A stretch of DNA of 64,000 nucleotides from Hysterangium stoloniferum (GCA_015178975.1 WHVD01000019.1:744001-808000); one strand, 5' to 3'; shown: positions 21,573 to 33,939, counted from the first letter of the stretch. Numbers and translations: made by a program. The notes: generated from the letters alone by a model not told the origin.

Positions 21573-22384
21573 TGTTAAGGGTGTGTACATGGAGGGTTTC
21601 CAGAGAAACCTGCGGGAAATCTGGTAGGACTTGGCTTCAGCTTATAGGCTGCACCCTCGTGAGATCATGTTGTCCAATTTCAAATGGGCAGATGGGAGTC
21701 CTGGGGAGTCCAGGCAGAGTTCATGGGTCAAGGGGTTGTGGGTTGAGAGGTTGGGGAGTCAAGATAAATAAGTTGGAGGTTGAGTGATAGATGTGTCGGA
21801 GCCCATGGGCTCTGCTAGTGAGAGTGGTGTAATTCACAGAGGAGTTTAGAGCAGAAAATGTATTAGATTACTGGGGAGAATCTAAGCTGATTTTCTGACT
21901 GGATTGTATGTACAACATCTGCCAGACTATATAGACTGTGGAATGAATAACATACCAAATCCAGTAATAATGAAAATGAAACTAGCAAAACATAAAATGA
22001 GATAAGTAAACACCAAATTTGGTGTTAGGAATGGAATGGGATGGAGTGGAGTCCAAATCATGACAGGTCATAAACCATAATGGGAAATGGAGCAGGAGTG
22101 GAGTCCAAATCATGACAGGTCATTTGACTAAAATGGGAATGGGGCTCAGTTAGAGGGATGACGGGTTTTCCGAGTGGGGTCTGGTGACTGGTGTGTGGGA
22201 CATAAACAGGGACAGAGTCCAGTGGGTATTCCGGTGACTGATACACAATGTAATGAAGTCAAACGTGGACAAGTCTGACATATGGAGTCCGGTGGGAATT
22301 CCAGTAAACTGACAATTGGTGCATATAGGGTGCAGGTGCATATAAGTTAGTGCCCAGAGTCCGGTGGGAATTTCAGTTGTAACA
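21573..22384 (-). repeat. 5' LTR of the gypsy element
   Basis: It is about 812 bp, begins TGTTAAGGGTG and ends GTTGTAACA on the forward strand. It adjoins the gag start within about 40 bp. Confidence 0.9.
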
Positions 22385-22576
22385 TCTGCACACATTGGTG
22401 TTGAACCTTAATGAGCTTTGAAAGGGTGGTAGGGATTGCTACAAGAATCAAGACAACACCAGGAACAGAGTCCAGTGGGAATTCCGGTCGTAACATCTGC
22501 ACACATTGGTGTTGAACCTTAATGAGCTTTGAAAGGGTGGTAGGGATTGCTACAAGAATCAAGACAACACCAGGAA
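22355..22576. repeat. 111-bp tandem duplication spanning the gypsy LTR edge
   Basis: 22355-22465 and 22466-22576 are near-identical direct copies (CAGAGTCC... to ...ACACCAGGAA). Each contains the last ~30 bp of the LTR (GGTCGTAACA / AGTTGTAACA) plus ~80 bp of flank. The duplication therefore happened after or during insertion and hides the TSD. Confidence 0.9.
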
Positions 22577-23217
22577 GAAGCATCTTCATGGACAGCTAAT
22601 GTTCTGATTTAGAAATGCAGAAGAGTTTGTTTTGGTCAAGTAACTTACCATTATGTAATTGACTATGGGCACTCAGAATCATGCTATGTGCCAAAATCTG
22701 TTGAATTTTAGGCTCTTGCAGTCGGACCAATGGCTACCCAACACCGTATATGGATACACCACCCCGTATACGGTTATACCAAGCCGCATTATCCCCTGCC
22801 TAATATACCACGAGTCACTACCATCAACTACGTAATTTAGATATTTTACTATTTAGCCTCGAACGTTTCGATACCCATACCTCAGTCGAATCACTATCTG
22901 TGTCGACTGAGGTACGTCACTACGAACTATTTCTCGTCTTCGTATTCTTATCTTGATGTAATGTAGCGTGTTTCTTACAGGTAGTAAATCTTAGTCGAAT
23001 CACTATCTGTGTCGACTGAGCGTGTTTCTTACAAAATCATTTATCAAAATCTGAATATCTAAGCATCCAAAGAATATTTATATAGTTGCATAATATTTTA
23101 TTTGGGAATGTGTCCATGACAGTCCGCTTTGAAATGAGGCCTTATGTAGGTTAGCCGAATAAGGCTTTGAAAATTCGGCGGAGATTTTAAGTCGGACCTC
23201 GAAAATTTCCCAACATT
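22577..23217. other. Transition from repeats to RPA12 promoter; two hairpin repeats
   Basis: No gene is seen. CTCAGTCGA and TCGACTGAG form a hairpin around ATCACTATCTGTG at about 22891-22921. The motif recurs near 22991-23020 followed by the same CGTGTTTCTTACA, suggesting fragments of one LTR-like repeat. The last ~170 bp before 23218 should hold the RPA12 promoter; no clear TATA box. Confidence 0.5.
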
Positions 23218-23859
23218 ATGCCTTCAGCACACAAAATAGGTAGTATGAACAGGATTGTCTAAACTTTCTGACTCAGATTACCCCAGGATCACTCTTGTTC
23301 TGTCCATCATGTGGTTCACTCCTCGATCTTCCAAAAGATGGGGAAGACGCAGTGACATGCGAGCAATGCAAATATGTAGAACCCGCAACATGTGCGAGCG
23401 AGACGGTTAATTGATTCCAGGCTGCTCACATTATTTCATGCGAATTAGCTTTTGACAATATTGAAATAACGACGCGGTCGCATCCTGACGCGTTCCCCTC
23501 TGCCCTGAGACAGGCGCGGAAGACGCAGACGAAAAATTTAGATAGTTTGGACGCCTTAGAGCGGGTTAGTTTCTTGTTAAAAATATTTCTTGTCTATTAC
23601 TCATGTGCTATTGATTAGGTTGTACAAAAGTGTCCTCAATGCGGGCACGATGAAGCCTTCCTTAAACAGTTAGCGGTCAGTCGCGTCTGATATTGGGGAA
23701 TATGTATTTACTTAAACATGGTTCTGGCAGATGCGTGGCGCCGATGAAGGGACCACCAATCTTTACACAGTATGACCTATTCCCCTTCTTATAAGATGAT
23801 CGGATGACTGACTCATCTAGTGCGTATCATGTAAACATGGCTGGCAACTCAACAATTAG
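23218..23859 (+). CDS. RPA12: RNA polymerase I subunit RPA12 (A12.2)
   Basis: It is a small zinc-ribbon subunit of nucleolar Pol I, needed for RNA cleavage and termination. I read six exons with GT..AG introns: 23218-23239, 23287-23391, 23449-23564, 23619-23675, 23731-23769 and 23821-23859. They give 125 residues, the same length as the yeast protein. The N-terminus is MPSAHKIGSLLFCPSCGSLL with a first zinc ribbon (CPSC...CEQC). A middle part reads NIEITTRSHPDAF. The C-terminal TFIIS-like ribbon has KCPQCGHDEAF and CVSCKHGWQLNN, with the catalytic acidic hairpin GADEGTTN between them. All eight cysteines of the two ribbons are present. The gene is tightly followed by convergent BTN1 (stop at 24013). 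Confidence 0.95.
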
Positions 23860-24012
23860 TCAACAAAATCTTCTGGTGCGACAACTCCGGATAGCCCTGT
23901 TCGCCCATCACGCCAAGGATCTCGACGCAGGGGTACATGCATAACCAATGCCTCGTATTATATTATGTCAGATGGCCATGTATTTACAACTAATGTAACA
24001 ATATCCCTTCCT

Positions 24013-26130
24013 TCAAAGGTCATTACAAAACATCTTCCCCCGTCGCACTTGGGCCGCACATAACCCTACCTCGGTTGGCACAGCAACGATCGACGCAAGT
24101 AAAATCCCCAACGAGTCTGAGAACCCGATTGATCCAATCTTGAACTCACGCTCCTGTCGAGCTCGTTCAGGATCGAAGTTACAAGCGTCGGAGGCTTTCT
24201 CTTGCCCCACATGGTAAAATGTATTGACGCTAAGTGTAAATCTCGTAAATAAATGATAAATATTTAGAAAACGAGCACGCACTAGGCCAGCCCGCCACAG
24301 ATCCCTTCAAGGCTTATTAACAGAAAAACACATAGAATACTCCACTCTTCGCTCGCAAAGTCAAATATGCCTAAAGCTGACTCGAATGCAAGCGTGATTA
24401 GAATGAACGTCTGTAAGATGGCTGGAAGCGGGAGAAGCCCAACTGGAAGGGGCGGGATCCCTACAGATAGAGAAGACCGTGATAGAAAGACAGTGGTTTG
24501 GTAAACAAGCTGCAATGGACTATATAAGGGAGCCCCGAAAAGCGGAACATGAGCGAATTACGCACCTGCCATAGAGGATAGTAGTCACGGATGGATTTGA
24601 TAATAAAACTTAAGAACGGCTGGGTATCCGGAGATGGGACAGGGAATACCAATGTCGGCGCAATGCCCTGCAAAAAATGGTATTAAGGCAGCGGGGGAGT
24701 TGTAAAAGAACCACAAACTTGGTTTATCGTATACTCTAACTATTGTCATTGTCAGCACTTCGATGTACATGACGTGCGATGGGTGACATACCAGATAGAC
24801 AAGCGCTAATAGACGGGACATAAGGCCAGCACTCCTGAAGTGACAAATAACTCACCAATCGGTAGCATGTATTTGACCAATAAGGGTCGTACGAGAATCA
24901 TCTTCTCGCGAAAAGTGAGTGCGACTTTGCTGGGGGAGCTTGTTTGCCGACTGAATATCGGTGGGGCAAAACCATGTCCATCATCTTCTTCGCCGGTAGG
25001 AATAGGAGCATACGAAGCGATACCTGGCGTGGTGCTATCTACTGCTTCATCTTCATCTTTGATTTGGCAGTATAAAAACTTGTCTGTGGAGGGAAGCAGT
25101 AATAGGTATGTGAGGGGAATAACGAAGGGCAAGATCTGCAAATGATGTGAATAATGATCCCCGATGCTCTGAATGTCTAATACCGCTGATAATCCTATTC
25201 CGAGTCGAACACCTAAGGAGCGTAAAAACCACCAGAGCGCTGCTCCAACAAGACCGGCAGCTCCTGTACCACTTGCGAAATATCTATCAAAGGAGAAGTC
25301 TACATAAATACAGTTGTAAAACGGAAGAATCTTAGGATGATAACGCACCCAATGGCTTGACCAGCGACAGAAAGCGGGTGATACCTTGTCGACAGTTGGA
25401 GAAAGGTCAATTCGCCTAGCCCTGTGACGGATTTAAGTATTACAAGGAGCCTTTCATGAATATGGCCATGATTTACCAGAAGCAAATGACGCCACGCTGA
25501 TACCTAGTAATCTCATTCCTAGGATATCGAAGGCTGAAACGACCTATGGGCACATTACATAAATCGACAAATATCAAGGAGGCCACCGACATACGAGCAT
25601 CCCGAGTACACTTAGTGCACAACAGCCAGCTAAGCGCTTACGATATCGAATTTTCCCTTTAAGGATGTAAGGCCATCCTACCTTGGCTACCAAAGCAGGG
25701 GCGATGTTGCAAAACGCAATTATGCCCTTCGGCGTCGACGGGGGTACTAAATCTAGTGCGGCAGAAAGAATGACAACATAGAGAACTGCAACAAGGTGAC
25801 ATAAATAATAATTTTATCGCGATGGGATAATTGCATACCATTATTGATAAGGCCGAACAAGAAGAATGATGTCCCTAATTTGAGGAGCAACTTCTCGGGC
25901 TCTATCGCATGGGTCAAGATTTGAAAGTGAGTGGAAATGAACGGAGTCTCACTGTTGTTATTATATGTCTCCCCTGGAGGCAATAAGGCGTCATCTTCTG
26001 ACATGTCCGAGCGACCGAAATCCGCTGGCTCGTCCTCATGACCAGAGTAAGAAGGCGGCGTCGACGTTGTTGGTGGCATGTGATGGAGCTCTAATAATTC
26101 TGATTGAGTTGTTGGGCCAGAACACACCAT
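24013..26130 (-). CDS. BTN1: Battenin/CLN3 family lysosomal (vacuolar) membrane protein
   Basis: It is a multi-spanning membrane protein of the vacuole or late Golgi implicated in pH and amino-acid homeostasis; human CLN3 loss causes Batten disease. It starts at ATG 26130 with an acidic, Ser/Pro-rich N-terminus (MVCSGPTTQSELLELHH). The first hydrophobic segment is TSFFLFGLINN, at a splice site. Further exons give LVPPSTPKGIIAFCNIAPAL and the family signature GLGELTFLQLSTRY near 25420. TGAAGLVGAALWW follows, then an acidic loop (KDEDEAVDST), LVYLVC, and the conserved C-terminal region FLSRSSLSVG, SLEGICGGLAYVNTFY and ending MFCNDL. At least six short introns interrupt it. It is convergent with RPA12. 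Confidence 0.9.
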
Positions 26131-26428
26131 TCAATGCACATTATACTGCGAATCCCAGTGTGCTTCTAATAGGAGGTACTGATGTCGACAACTCAATGGT
26201 AACCGAATAGGAGAGGCAGACGTCACTTGGAGGACAAGGGCGGTGTCTCGTGGGCGTCGCTGTATCCTTCTGAAACCTGTCACAGCATTGTCACAGATAC
26301 TTGGTTATGTAATCTAATCATTTCGGAAATGTGGAAAAAAAATTCATATTGCGAAACAGTGGATTATGGATACATAATGCGCTATGGAAACACATTCCTT
26401 TCGAATGATACAACAGACAACATTTTTT

Positions 26429-27484
26429 TCAAGGGCAAGCAAGCGCACCATGGAGGACTTCCCAGGCAGCCTCCATCGTCCTCCACAGCTTCTCGTCAAA
26501 GACGCCTAATGCAGCGACATTAGTCCAGAAGCCATGGATGCGCTGCAAATGAGTTCGTAAAGTCATCGATGAGCATGTTGCGCCCAAATGCTTGGCGAGA
26601 TCTTCTGGCTTGGGAATAGATTGGCAGGGAGAAAGGGGCAACAAGGACCTCAGGAGCGAGTCGGTGCGCTGGGTGTAGAGGTATTCGAGGAGAATGGGGA
26701 ACGTCGCGGGGTTGTGGATGGCTAGTGGTATAACTGGGAGAGATATTGTACCGCCGGGGTATTTGGGAGTATCAGGCTTCGAGTAGGGGAGGGGAGGCAG
26801 ATTGGCACAGTTCGTGGCGAGGACGAGGGCGTGCACGGGGTGAATGGAGATACGTTGCTTTTGCAGGGCATTAGGCTGGGAGTATGTAGCAATGATGTGT
26901 GTGGGTGAGGTAGTAGAGACGTCGTTAATGATCGCTTCTAATTCGCGAGGAAGACGTCCTTTTGGACAGCTGACTTCCGTATTTTCGATTGCGAAGAACA
27001 AACTGGGATTTTGAAATTAAATTTTAAAATAATATGCGATGCGCGTTGCGACTCACTCATTGCCCATATCGTGGATCTTTTGTTGGATAAATTCAACGGA
27101 AACATTGGTGAGGTCAGGCTCAATTGCGGCAATAGCGGCGGGTGAAACCCCGCGGAATGCAGGGCGGCGGAGGTATCGAGGGAACGAAGAGACAGGTGCA
27201 GTCGCGCCCATGCGGCGCTTGGGGGATTCATCGTCCAGACCGATGTCCTCCATCATATCAGCCAGATCAACAACGCGCGAGGACGCAACGGCCGGTGCTG
27301 CGCGACTCATTCGGCGGGCGGCCTCGCGAGTCGTATTCCTGTACGAGTTGCCGAGGTTGGTGTTATTGTTTTGGAAACGGTAACGCTGCCGGCGCGTGTG
27401 GGTGTTATTAAGGCTCCCTTTGCTGGTAGACGATGTCAAGCTCACGTTCTCATTGTTGACGGGCATGGAGGGGGCATACGACAT
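26429..27484 (-). CDS. clp1: Clp1 (clampless-1) family protein, copy 1
   Basis: Clp1 proteins of mushrooms and Ustilago act downstream of mating-type homeodomain proteins in clamp formation and sexual development; the biochemical role is unclear. There are two exons, 27484-27057 and 27002-26429, with a phase-2 intron. Exon 1 starts MSYAPSMPVNNENV, with a Ser/Arg-rich part, then the conserved block FPRYLRRPAFRGVSPAAI and IEPDLTNVSVEFIQQKI. Exon 2 has CPKGRLPRELE, HPVHALVLATNCANLPPLP, LLEYLYTQRT and the C-terminal HGFWTNVAALGVFDEKLW. About 330 residues. The two forward-strand paralogues share the intron position. The family assignment rests on recognition of these blocks, not on a search. Confidence 0.78.
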
Positions 27485-28578
27485 TAAAACCACAGTATAG
27501 CACAGGAGGAAGGATTAGTGGGAAGGTAAGAGGACACTGGGTGTTGGTGATTGATAGAGAGGAATCTAGCAGGATTTAAAGAAAGTGGCAACTGGCCGGG
27601 CAGTCCTGTGTACGCAGCGTAAGGAATATGTAAGGACAAGGGGAGGACCCCTTGTAACTCCAAGCCCCCTTTGTAAGAGGTATGGTTGCATTAGAACGAC
27701 ACGCGTATGATATTGTTGACAGATGGTGACCACAACCACAGAACGAATTCACCTAAATTGAACCATCCCATTGTCCTTGAAATGCTTAGTTCGACTAGCC
27801 GAGCACGTGGCAAACCACTGGACAATGGGACAGGCTATGGATCCATGTGTGGTACTACCCCAAATTCGCTAAACCTAAATCTAATTTTTTGAGTATCTTG
27901 GAATCGGGTATAGCAGTCAATGCCAACATTTTATAAGGAATTCCATGAGAAGGCATAGGTGAATTGTTGTGCATATCTGTTGAAAATGGTTGAACGTTGA
28001 GGGCGGATGACCCATAATAGGTGTTTAATAGCACCCCTCCATTGTTGTGTGACGACCGATACGAGGCCGCTATCTACGCAGTTTGTCGTCTAGATCGTCA
28101 TGGCCAATCTAGCGGTGTCAACGATCGATATCATGGTGATGCAAGATATTGGAGTGTAGGGTTGGCTACAAATGGCTCAGCCTGTTTGCGATGCATTCCC
28201 CACTGTCACTTTTGGCCGAATCTCACGAGCGATCTTATATCGATATGGTCAGATGACTACATTCAGTGGGAATGTGCAAACGTTCAGGAATAACCTCGAA
28301 AATACGCTCGAGAGCTTCATAATTGGGCACAAGAACACCGATAATGCGATACATAATGTGGTCCTGGTCCTCGACGTCGGGTTTATTTCGTTCTGAGTCA
28401 AGGAAGCCTGATGTGAGGACTATTATTTCTTATCTAGAAGGTGAGGTAAGCGCTTTAGCTCACGTGATCAGGCGCGTCTTTGTTCAAACCTTGCAGCAAC
28501 CGCGATATCGACAGCTTAGGGCATCTCCTCCCTCTGGCGTGCTTGCAGAACCAATACGAAGTCTGAGGAATTTTAAAT
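27485..28578. other. Divergent intergenic region between clp1 and the SAP-domain gene
   Basis: It is about 1.1 kb. It should hold the promoters of both flanking genes. Reading frames here lack recognisable motifs. No repeat was identified. Confidence 0.5.
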
Positions 28579-31500
28579 ATGGAGGCAATTCAGAGTACAC
28601 CCGCCCCCAACTGTCATATTCTAACCAACTCTCCAGCGTTACATTCTCTCAAGGTAAATGCAATAAACACATCGCATCGCGTCATTTTTTTCATTTAGGG
28701 TTTTATTTCAAGCGTCAACAACTTATACAACTATGCAAACGAAATGGCATCAAGGCTACGGGGAAAAATACTGAGATTATCGAAAAACTGAAAGCGCACG
28801 CCCTGAACAACCCTTTTTCCCCTTCATCTTTAAATGAACACACAGGACTCTCCAGCGATGATGATAACAACAAAGAGAATAGGAGAATGCCGATGCCTAG
28901 GCCGAGTGAAACCTGGTCTGTTATTGAGGAAGATAGTCGAGAGGTACAGAGGGTTCACCTCGGACTCAAGGATATTCAAGAAGAGGTCGAACACGATATG
29001 AACACTACAGGCTCGTTGAGAGGGTTTGGTGTGTCTTCACGAGAATTTGGAAACGGAACAACGAGCTCCAAAGGTTTGCGTCCTATTACTACGCAAGTCT
29101 TGTCCTGTTGACACTTTAGTTTTTATCAGGTTCTAGCGTAGCCATGTCCATTAAAGCATTCGCAAGCTCATTCAAACGAGCTGGTTCAAAGATGTCTACC
29201 GCTACCGCCGCGGGTGTCTCGGCAAGCGCACACATGGAGCACGCGCCTTTCAGCGACATGGGTCCTCCAATCTCTACGCCTGTTCGCCCAGAGCTTCAGA
29301 GGGGAACGCCGCTGCCATCACCTGCCACAATGGACGGCGATGACTCCCGAGATATATCCATTTGCGATTTTGGGGGTAGTACGATACGGCTTGTAACGAA
29401 CAATACCAACATGATGTCACCGCCGGCTTTGCGTCCATTTACGCCAACGTTTCAGGCGAGCTTCTCTCCTGGTACGCCTGCGGGCCTATCCCGTTACCCC
29501 ACTACGCCTTTTAATGATGAAGAACGATGCGACCCGCTACCACCTGGAGCCTTTCCTGAAACTGTTTTGGATACACCAACTTTGAAGATGCCTGCTCTAC
29601 CCCAACTGCGTTCCAGTCCAGCTCCTCCACCTTTCGTGTTCGGATCCCCAGCTAATCGAATCTCCAAGGATCAGTTCACTTCCGCCGCAGCCGCCGTTCT
29701 CGCCGAAATGAATGCACGACTCGGATTGACTGGCACGGATAGTGAAGTTGGCATAGATCTGCTCGAGACACGCCGCACCGCAACCCAGGATTCCGCGCTT
29801 GCCGGCCAGGACAAGCCCCGCAGTGAGATAACAAACAAATTTGACAAGGCGCATGAGCGCGAGTTTCAAAAGATGGAAGGGCTGGGCGAGTACTATGCCC
29901 GACGCGCTGCTGCATCGCCTGATAAGGGGGCAGGCCCGAGCAAGAAACGAAAGTCGGACGCTCTCGCTGGTACGCACGAGAAGGTCGTGCGGGCATCCAA
30001 TGCACATAGGCGCACCTCCAGAGCAGCAGCAGTTGCAGCCAGGCGATCGATTGCACCGGAAAGCGACGATGCGGATGAGAGGCAGACAAAACGGGTCAGA
30101 ATTAGTAGCGTGGAGGGTGGCGATAAGAGACCTGAAACTCCTGACCTTCAGAAGACTAAGCCGACGGAGATGGACGCAGACGAGGATGAGGATCAACAAA
30201 CTGTGGAGGAAAGAGAACGGGAACGCGCTGCTATCAAGAAACGATTGGAAGTCTCACGAGCGAGAAGACGGAGTAGCATGGGGAGAGTTAGTGTTGGAAC
30301 TGGGAAGCCACCTTTGATCCCAAATCAACGTAAGCGTTCAGGGGTCTCGTCGATGCTGCTGCTACTGATGATTAGACTTCTTTTCAGCAAAGAAAGGCAT
30401 GGCAACTAGATTTGGGTTCCTGTCATCTGCAAAGTCTCTAGTAAAGAGCGTCTGGAATAGAGGCGCGACCACAGTTCCGCAAGTAGATAAATCCAAACCG
30501 ACTGCACATGTCTCAAAGCCAATTGCACCCACGAAAGCACCTCCAAATGTTCTCACAAAGCCCAATCCCGCCGCAAAGGCTGTTGCGCCAAAAGCGCCCC
30601 TGGGAAAAACTGCCGCCTCCAAGCCAGATCCCAATTTAAGCTTGCGCGTTCCAAGTCCCGGCTTGGGTCTGGGAAGCAAGTCGTCTACGAAGATTGGCAC
30701 AGTAGGTACAAAGTCGAGCAGGGCATCGACAAATACGTCACGCTTGAGCTCGGTCTCATCATCTGCCTCCGCTCGCCGCGCACCTATTCCATCATTCTCT
30801 CATCTTCCTGGCCGTATTTCAAGAATGAGCAGTATTGCTACTGGGGGTTCGACTGGGACGTCCGGGACCAAGTCCAGTGCAAGTGGGACGGGGGGTTCTC
30901 GTTTGACCGCTGCCAGTTCTATAGGAGTGAGAAAACCAGGTAAGCCCTCCATGGGCAGCGTCCGTTCTAGCGATGTTGGGAGTGTGAGTGGTAGTAGCAT
31001 GGCTAGGAAGAGGACCTCCACGCTGTTCGCGCCGACCGCTAGTTCGTTGGCCAGGATGCAAAGTACAATCAAGCCTCCTCCGTTCACTGCCACGGCTGCT
31101 TCTCATTTGAGTGCCATCAACCCTCCATCTCAGGTGATACAGTCAAGCCAGGTGCCCGCGGCTGGCTTCACATTTACGTCCCCTCCCCGTGTCGGAGGTA
31201 GCACCGCCACCACCGCGACGCCTAACAGAATCTTTTCAAACGGCACTCCGCTTTTCGCGCCGAGTGCCGCCCAGGTGCCGACCGCCGATGCGCCAGCTAT
31301 CACCTCCCCCAAACCTCGCCCCCTACCCGCCCGTCGTCCGAGGATATCGCGATCTCGCGTCATTGCGCGAGTGGGTGCCCACCGTGCAGCCTCTGGCGGC
31401 GAGGCGTCTGTGTTGTCGCGTACGGCCAGTGGCAGACGAAGCCTGAATGCTCCGAAGGCACGAGGTAGTCTTGGTGTGCGGGCCTCGGGTATTGGGGCGA

Positions 31501-31688
31501 AGCACGGGAGAGATTCTGCTGGGATGAGTGCGAGGAGACGACTGCGACAAAGCGAGGTGTTGAGGCGGCGCAGCAAAATTAGTGGTGTATCGCCTGCGAT
31601 GGTTGAAGATGGGGATGTTACCACTGAGGAGGGCGACAGCCATGAGAGCGAGGAGGCTGCGGGTATCGACGTTTCGATGAGAGATTGA
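28579..31688 (+). CDS. SAP-domain nuclear protein, NuSAP-like
   Basis: Four exons (28579-28653, 28713-29073, 29130-30329, 30388-31688) join in frame to 978 residues. The start ATG at 28579 was chosen because PALHSLK joins RQQLIQLCKRNGIKATGKN into a complete N-terminal SAP motif (DNA/chromatin binding, residues about 20-58). The middle is Ser/Pro-rich and low complexity. A helix near residue 385 has AHEREFQKMEGLGEYYARR, reminiscent of the HxxxFxKMxSI motif of the spindle protein NuSAP. Basic KKRKSD and RRSS patches and an Arg/Glu coiled coil (EERERERAAIKKRLE) follow, then AKSLVKSVWNRG and a basic Ser-rich tail ending DVSMRD. A chromatin or mitotic-spindle role is inferred, not shown. Confidence 0.75.
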
Positions 31689-32228
31689 TTGTAGCTCCTT
31701 GATTTGTTGGACTTGTTGACCACCAGTTTAGCCTTATCGATGTCTGTCTGTCTGTTTGTTTAATTGTCTTGTATTGACTAGTTTATGTGTATGTCGACGT
31801 CGAGTTCGTTTGTGTTTTTTTGGCTGCGCCAATTGTAGACTCTTGTTGACTCGAAATCTGAATAGTTATCCAAGTAATTTGATAAACATAATCCGATATC
31901 AGTACTCCCTTTGTTCCAAATGGAGAACGAGGAATCAATTCAATGACTAACTGCCGAGATTGGGTATTTGCGTTGGTGGTGAAGGCGTGGGAATACAAAG
32001 CTGGACCTACTGCTGTCGAAAGCCCATCCATGTACTGTCCTCCGTTTTTGTGTTCCCCTTTCATCGATCTCATGTCAGAGTGCCATCCTACCACTTTCCC
32101 CGAATGCGATAACAATAGTCGTTACAGATATGGACGTGAATAAAAACATTTAGTATACCTAAACCTGAGTGAAAGCTAAGCAGCGCAAAGTAGTGTCTAC
32201 TACAATCACCTCCCTCGATTTCCCCAAC
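31689..32228. other. Intergenic: 3' region of the SAP gene and promoter of clp1-like copy 2
   Basis: It is 540 bp with no supported gene. A T-rich stretch and TGTCTGTCTGTCTGTTTG (near 31741) follow the SAP gene stop. Confidence 0.5.
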
Positions 32229-33285
32229 ATGGTGCTATCATCTACTCGACGAGCGACCAAAAACAAGGAGAATGACCTCACCCACGCCACCTTTAACGCC
32301 AGGACCGATTTGAAAAACCTGCACCGAAATCGCGTGCCTCCCAACAAGGCTTGTCTCCTCCCCCCTCCCTCTGAACAATCCTATAGCAAAAAGAAAGCAA
32401 CAGCGATGTCAAAAAATATTGATGAGCTCCGCTCCCTGAGGGTAGAGGGATCGTCAGAGGGCACAGCTGGGAGTTCATCCAGCAATGTAGCACCACAGCA
32501 AAGGCTGTCTTTTCCCAAGCAACTTCGTCGTCCCCCCTATAGGCCAATATCCCCTGAGGCGCTATCAGCAATTGATCCCGATCTCGCGGAGGTGCCTATT
32601 GAGTATATCCAGGACAAACTTCTGGCTTCGGGCGATTTGTGAGTCCTTTGTTCCATTCCAGGCTGATCCCTCCCATGCTCACAGACCCGTTAGGTTGTAT
32701 GCAATGACCCAGCAGACGACTATCCAATGTCCCAAGGACAGTTTGCCGAGAAATGTGGAGGTCACCATGAACAACATGTCTTCAGAACCCCCCACACATA
32801 TGGCGGCAGTTTCTCGTGAGACCCCGCCACACCAAAAGCAACAGGTCGTTCTATATCCCATCCATGCCCTTGTTTTTGCGACACAATGTGCTCATCTTCC
32901 GCCTATGTCATGTTCTCATCTCCCTGCTCGTAGAGAAGCCGAGGATAATACTGTCACCCTTCCCGTTCTCTCATTTATCATCCCCAGTCCTAGGACATTC
33001 GCCCTCCTAATGGAATATTTATACACGCATAGAACGAAGAACATGCTAGCAGCGTTGATTCCCGTTCCCTCCCACACCCCATCGCCGCAAGAGCTTTCCC
33101 AGAAGCTAGCACAATCGTGCACCGTTCCAACACTCTTATCGCTCATATCCACAATTCATGGACTATGGAGCAATGTTGCCAAGTTGGGTGTCTTCGATGA
33201 GGAGCTATGGGAAACCATCGAATTTAGCTGGAAAGTGCTGCTTGCTGCGCTCGAAATAAAGACCAAAAATAATGTGACCACGTGA
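32229..33285 (+). CDS. Clp1-like protein, copy 2 (first unit of a tandem duplication)
   Basis: Exon 1 is 32229-32638 and exon 2 is 32685-33285, giving 336 residues. An in-frame ATG at 32169 would add 20 residues; I prefer 32229 (MVLSSTRRATKNKEND) as more similar in length to copy 1. Conserved blocks match copy 1: FPKQLRRPPYRPISPEAL, IDPDLAEVPIEYIQDKL, CPKDSLPRNVE, YPIHALVFATQCAHLPP, LLMEYLYTHRT and HGLWSNVAKLGVFDEELW. The phase-2 intron is in the identical place. The N-terminal ~75 residues are not shared with copy 1. It probably acts in sexual development like other Clp1 proteins, or has diverged after duplication. Confidence 0.78.
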
Positions 33286-33936
33286 TGATCATGGGTTCCC
33301 CTTATCGCTGCTATTGTATATCCCATTGGGCATGTTGAAGGCAATTATGGCTCCACTATCGAAAAATCTCCTGAAGATCGAAAGTAATAGGGAATATGGC
33401 GCTCCCAGGACATGACACATGATTCACTCCATCAAGTTCACGACATAACACACCTATAAATTATAGCATTTCGCGCCTTCGTTGTATTGTTGGATAGCTA
33501 GCTACCTTAGCTGCTCCGTGTTTGAAAATGTGTACCCAGATTGTAATTTGATTGTAAAATCTTATAACTCGCAAAGTAACCAGTTAAACTGTTTTCTTTT
33601 TTGAAAACTTGATCCGCAAGTTTAATGCGCTTTTCTCAGCGTGTTCTATGGCAAGCAGACCGGAATGACGAAATGGTATTCAACCACAGAGATTGTGGAC
33701 ATGTACATGATCGCCAACCAAATCTATTTATTTTTCGAAGGCCTAAGCGTCACATCAACGCGAGCAACAAACCCAACAATTAAAAACCACATACTTATAA
33801 TGAAACCTCTTTCTTGTCGCTGCAAACTCGCCAAGCTTATGGCCGATCATTTCCTGAGTAATAGTTATCGGAATATACTCCTTCCCGTTGTGCACGGCGA
33901 AACGCATTCTAAAAGAGCATATGAAAAATAACGACG
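32271..33936 (+). repeat. Tandem duplication unit 1 (about 1.67 kb)
   Basis: 32271-33936 and 33940-35605 align with an offset of 1669 bp and few differences. The unit starts 14 codons inside the clp1-like gene and runs ~650 bp past its stop. Confidence 0.95.
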
Positions 33937-33939
33937 ATT

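Larger units (their letters stand above)
13975..22384 (-). mobile_element. Ty3/gypsy chromovirus with ~805-bp LTRs and an antisense accessory gene
   Basis: On the forward strand the LTRs are 13975-14776 (3' LTR) and 21573-22384 (5' LTR); both begin TGTTAAGGGTGTGTAC and end TAACA. In element orientation a purine tract (AAAGGGAGGGTGC) directly precedes the 3' LTR at 14777, as expected for a polypurine tract. Gag, protease, RT, integrase and chromodomain are read on the reverse strand from 21547 to about 17530. A forward-strand gene occupies 14.98-17.31 kb between chromodomain and 3' LTR. I could not match TSDs; the right boundary is complicated by a local tandem duplication. Confidence 0.88.

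Noticed and set aside
28021..28578. Forward reading frame running into the SAP gene from 28323
   Set aside because: It reads through a 59-bp intron that happens to keep frame until 28712; the splice 28653/28713 gives the complete SAP motif and a proper ATG start.
29597..31723. Reverse-strand frames opposite the SAP-domain gene
   Set aside because: GC-rich coding sequence leaves the opposite strand open; no recognisable domains.
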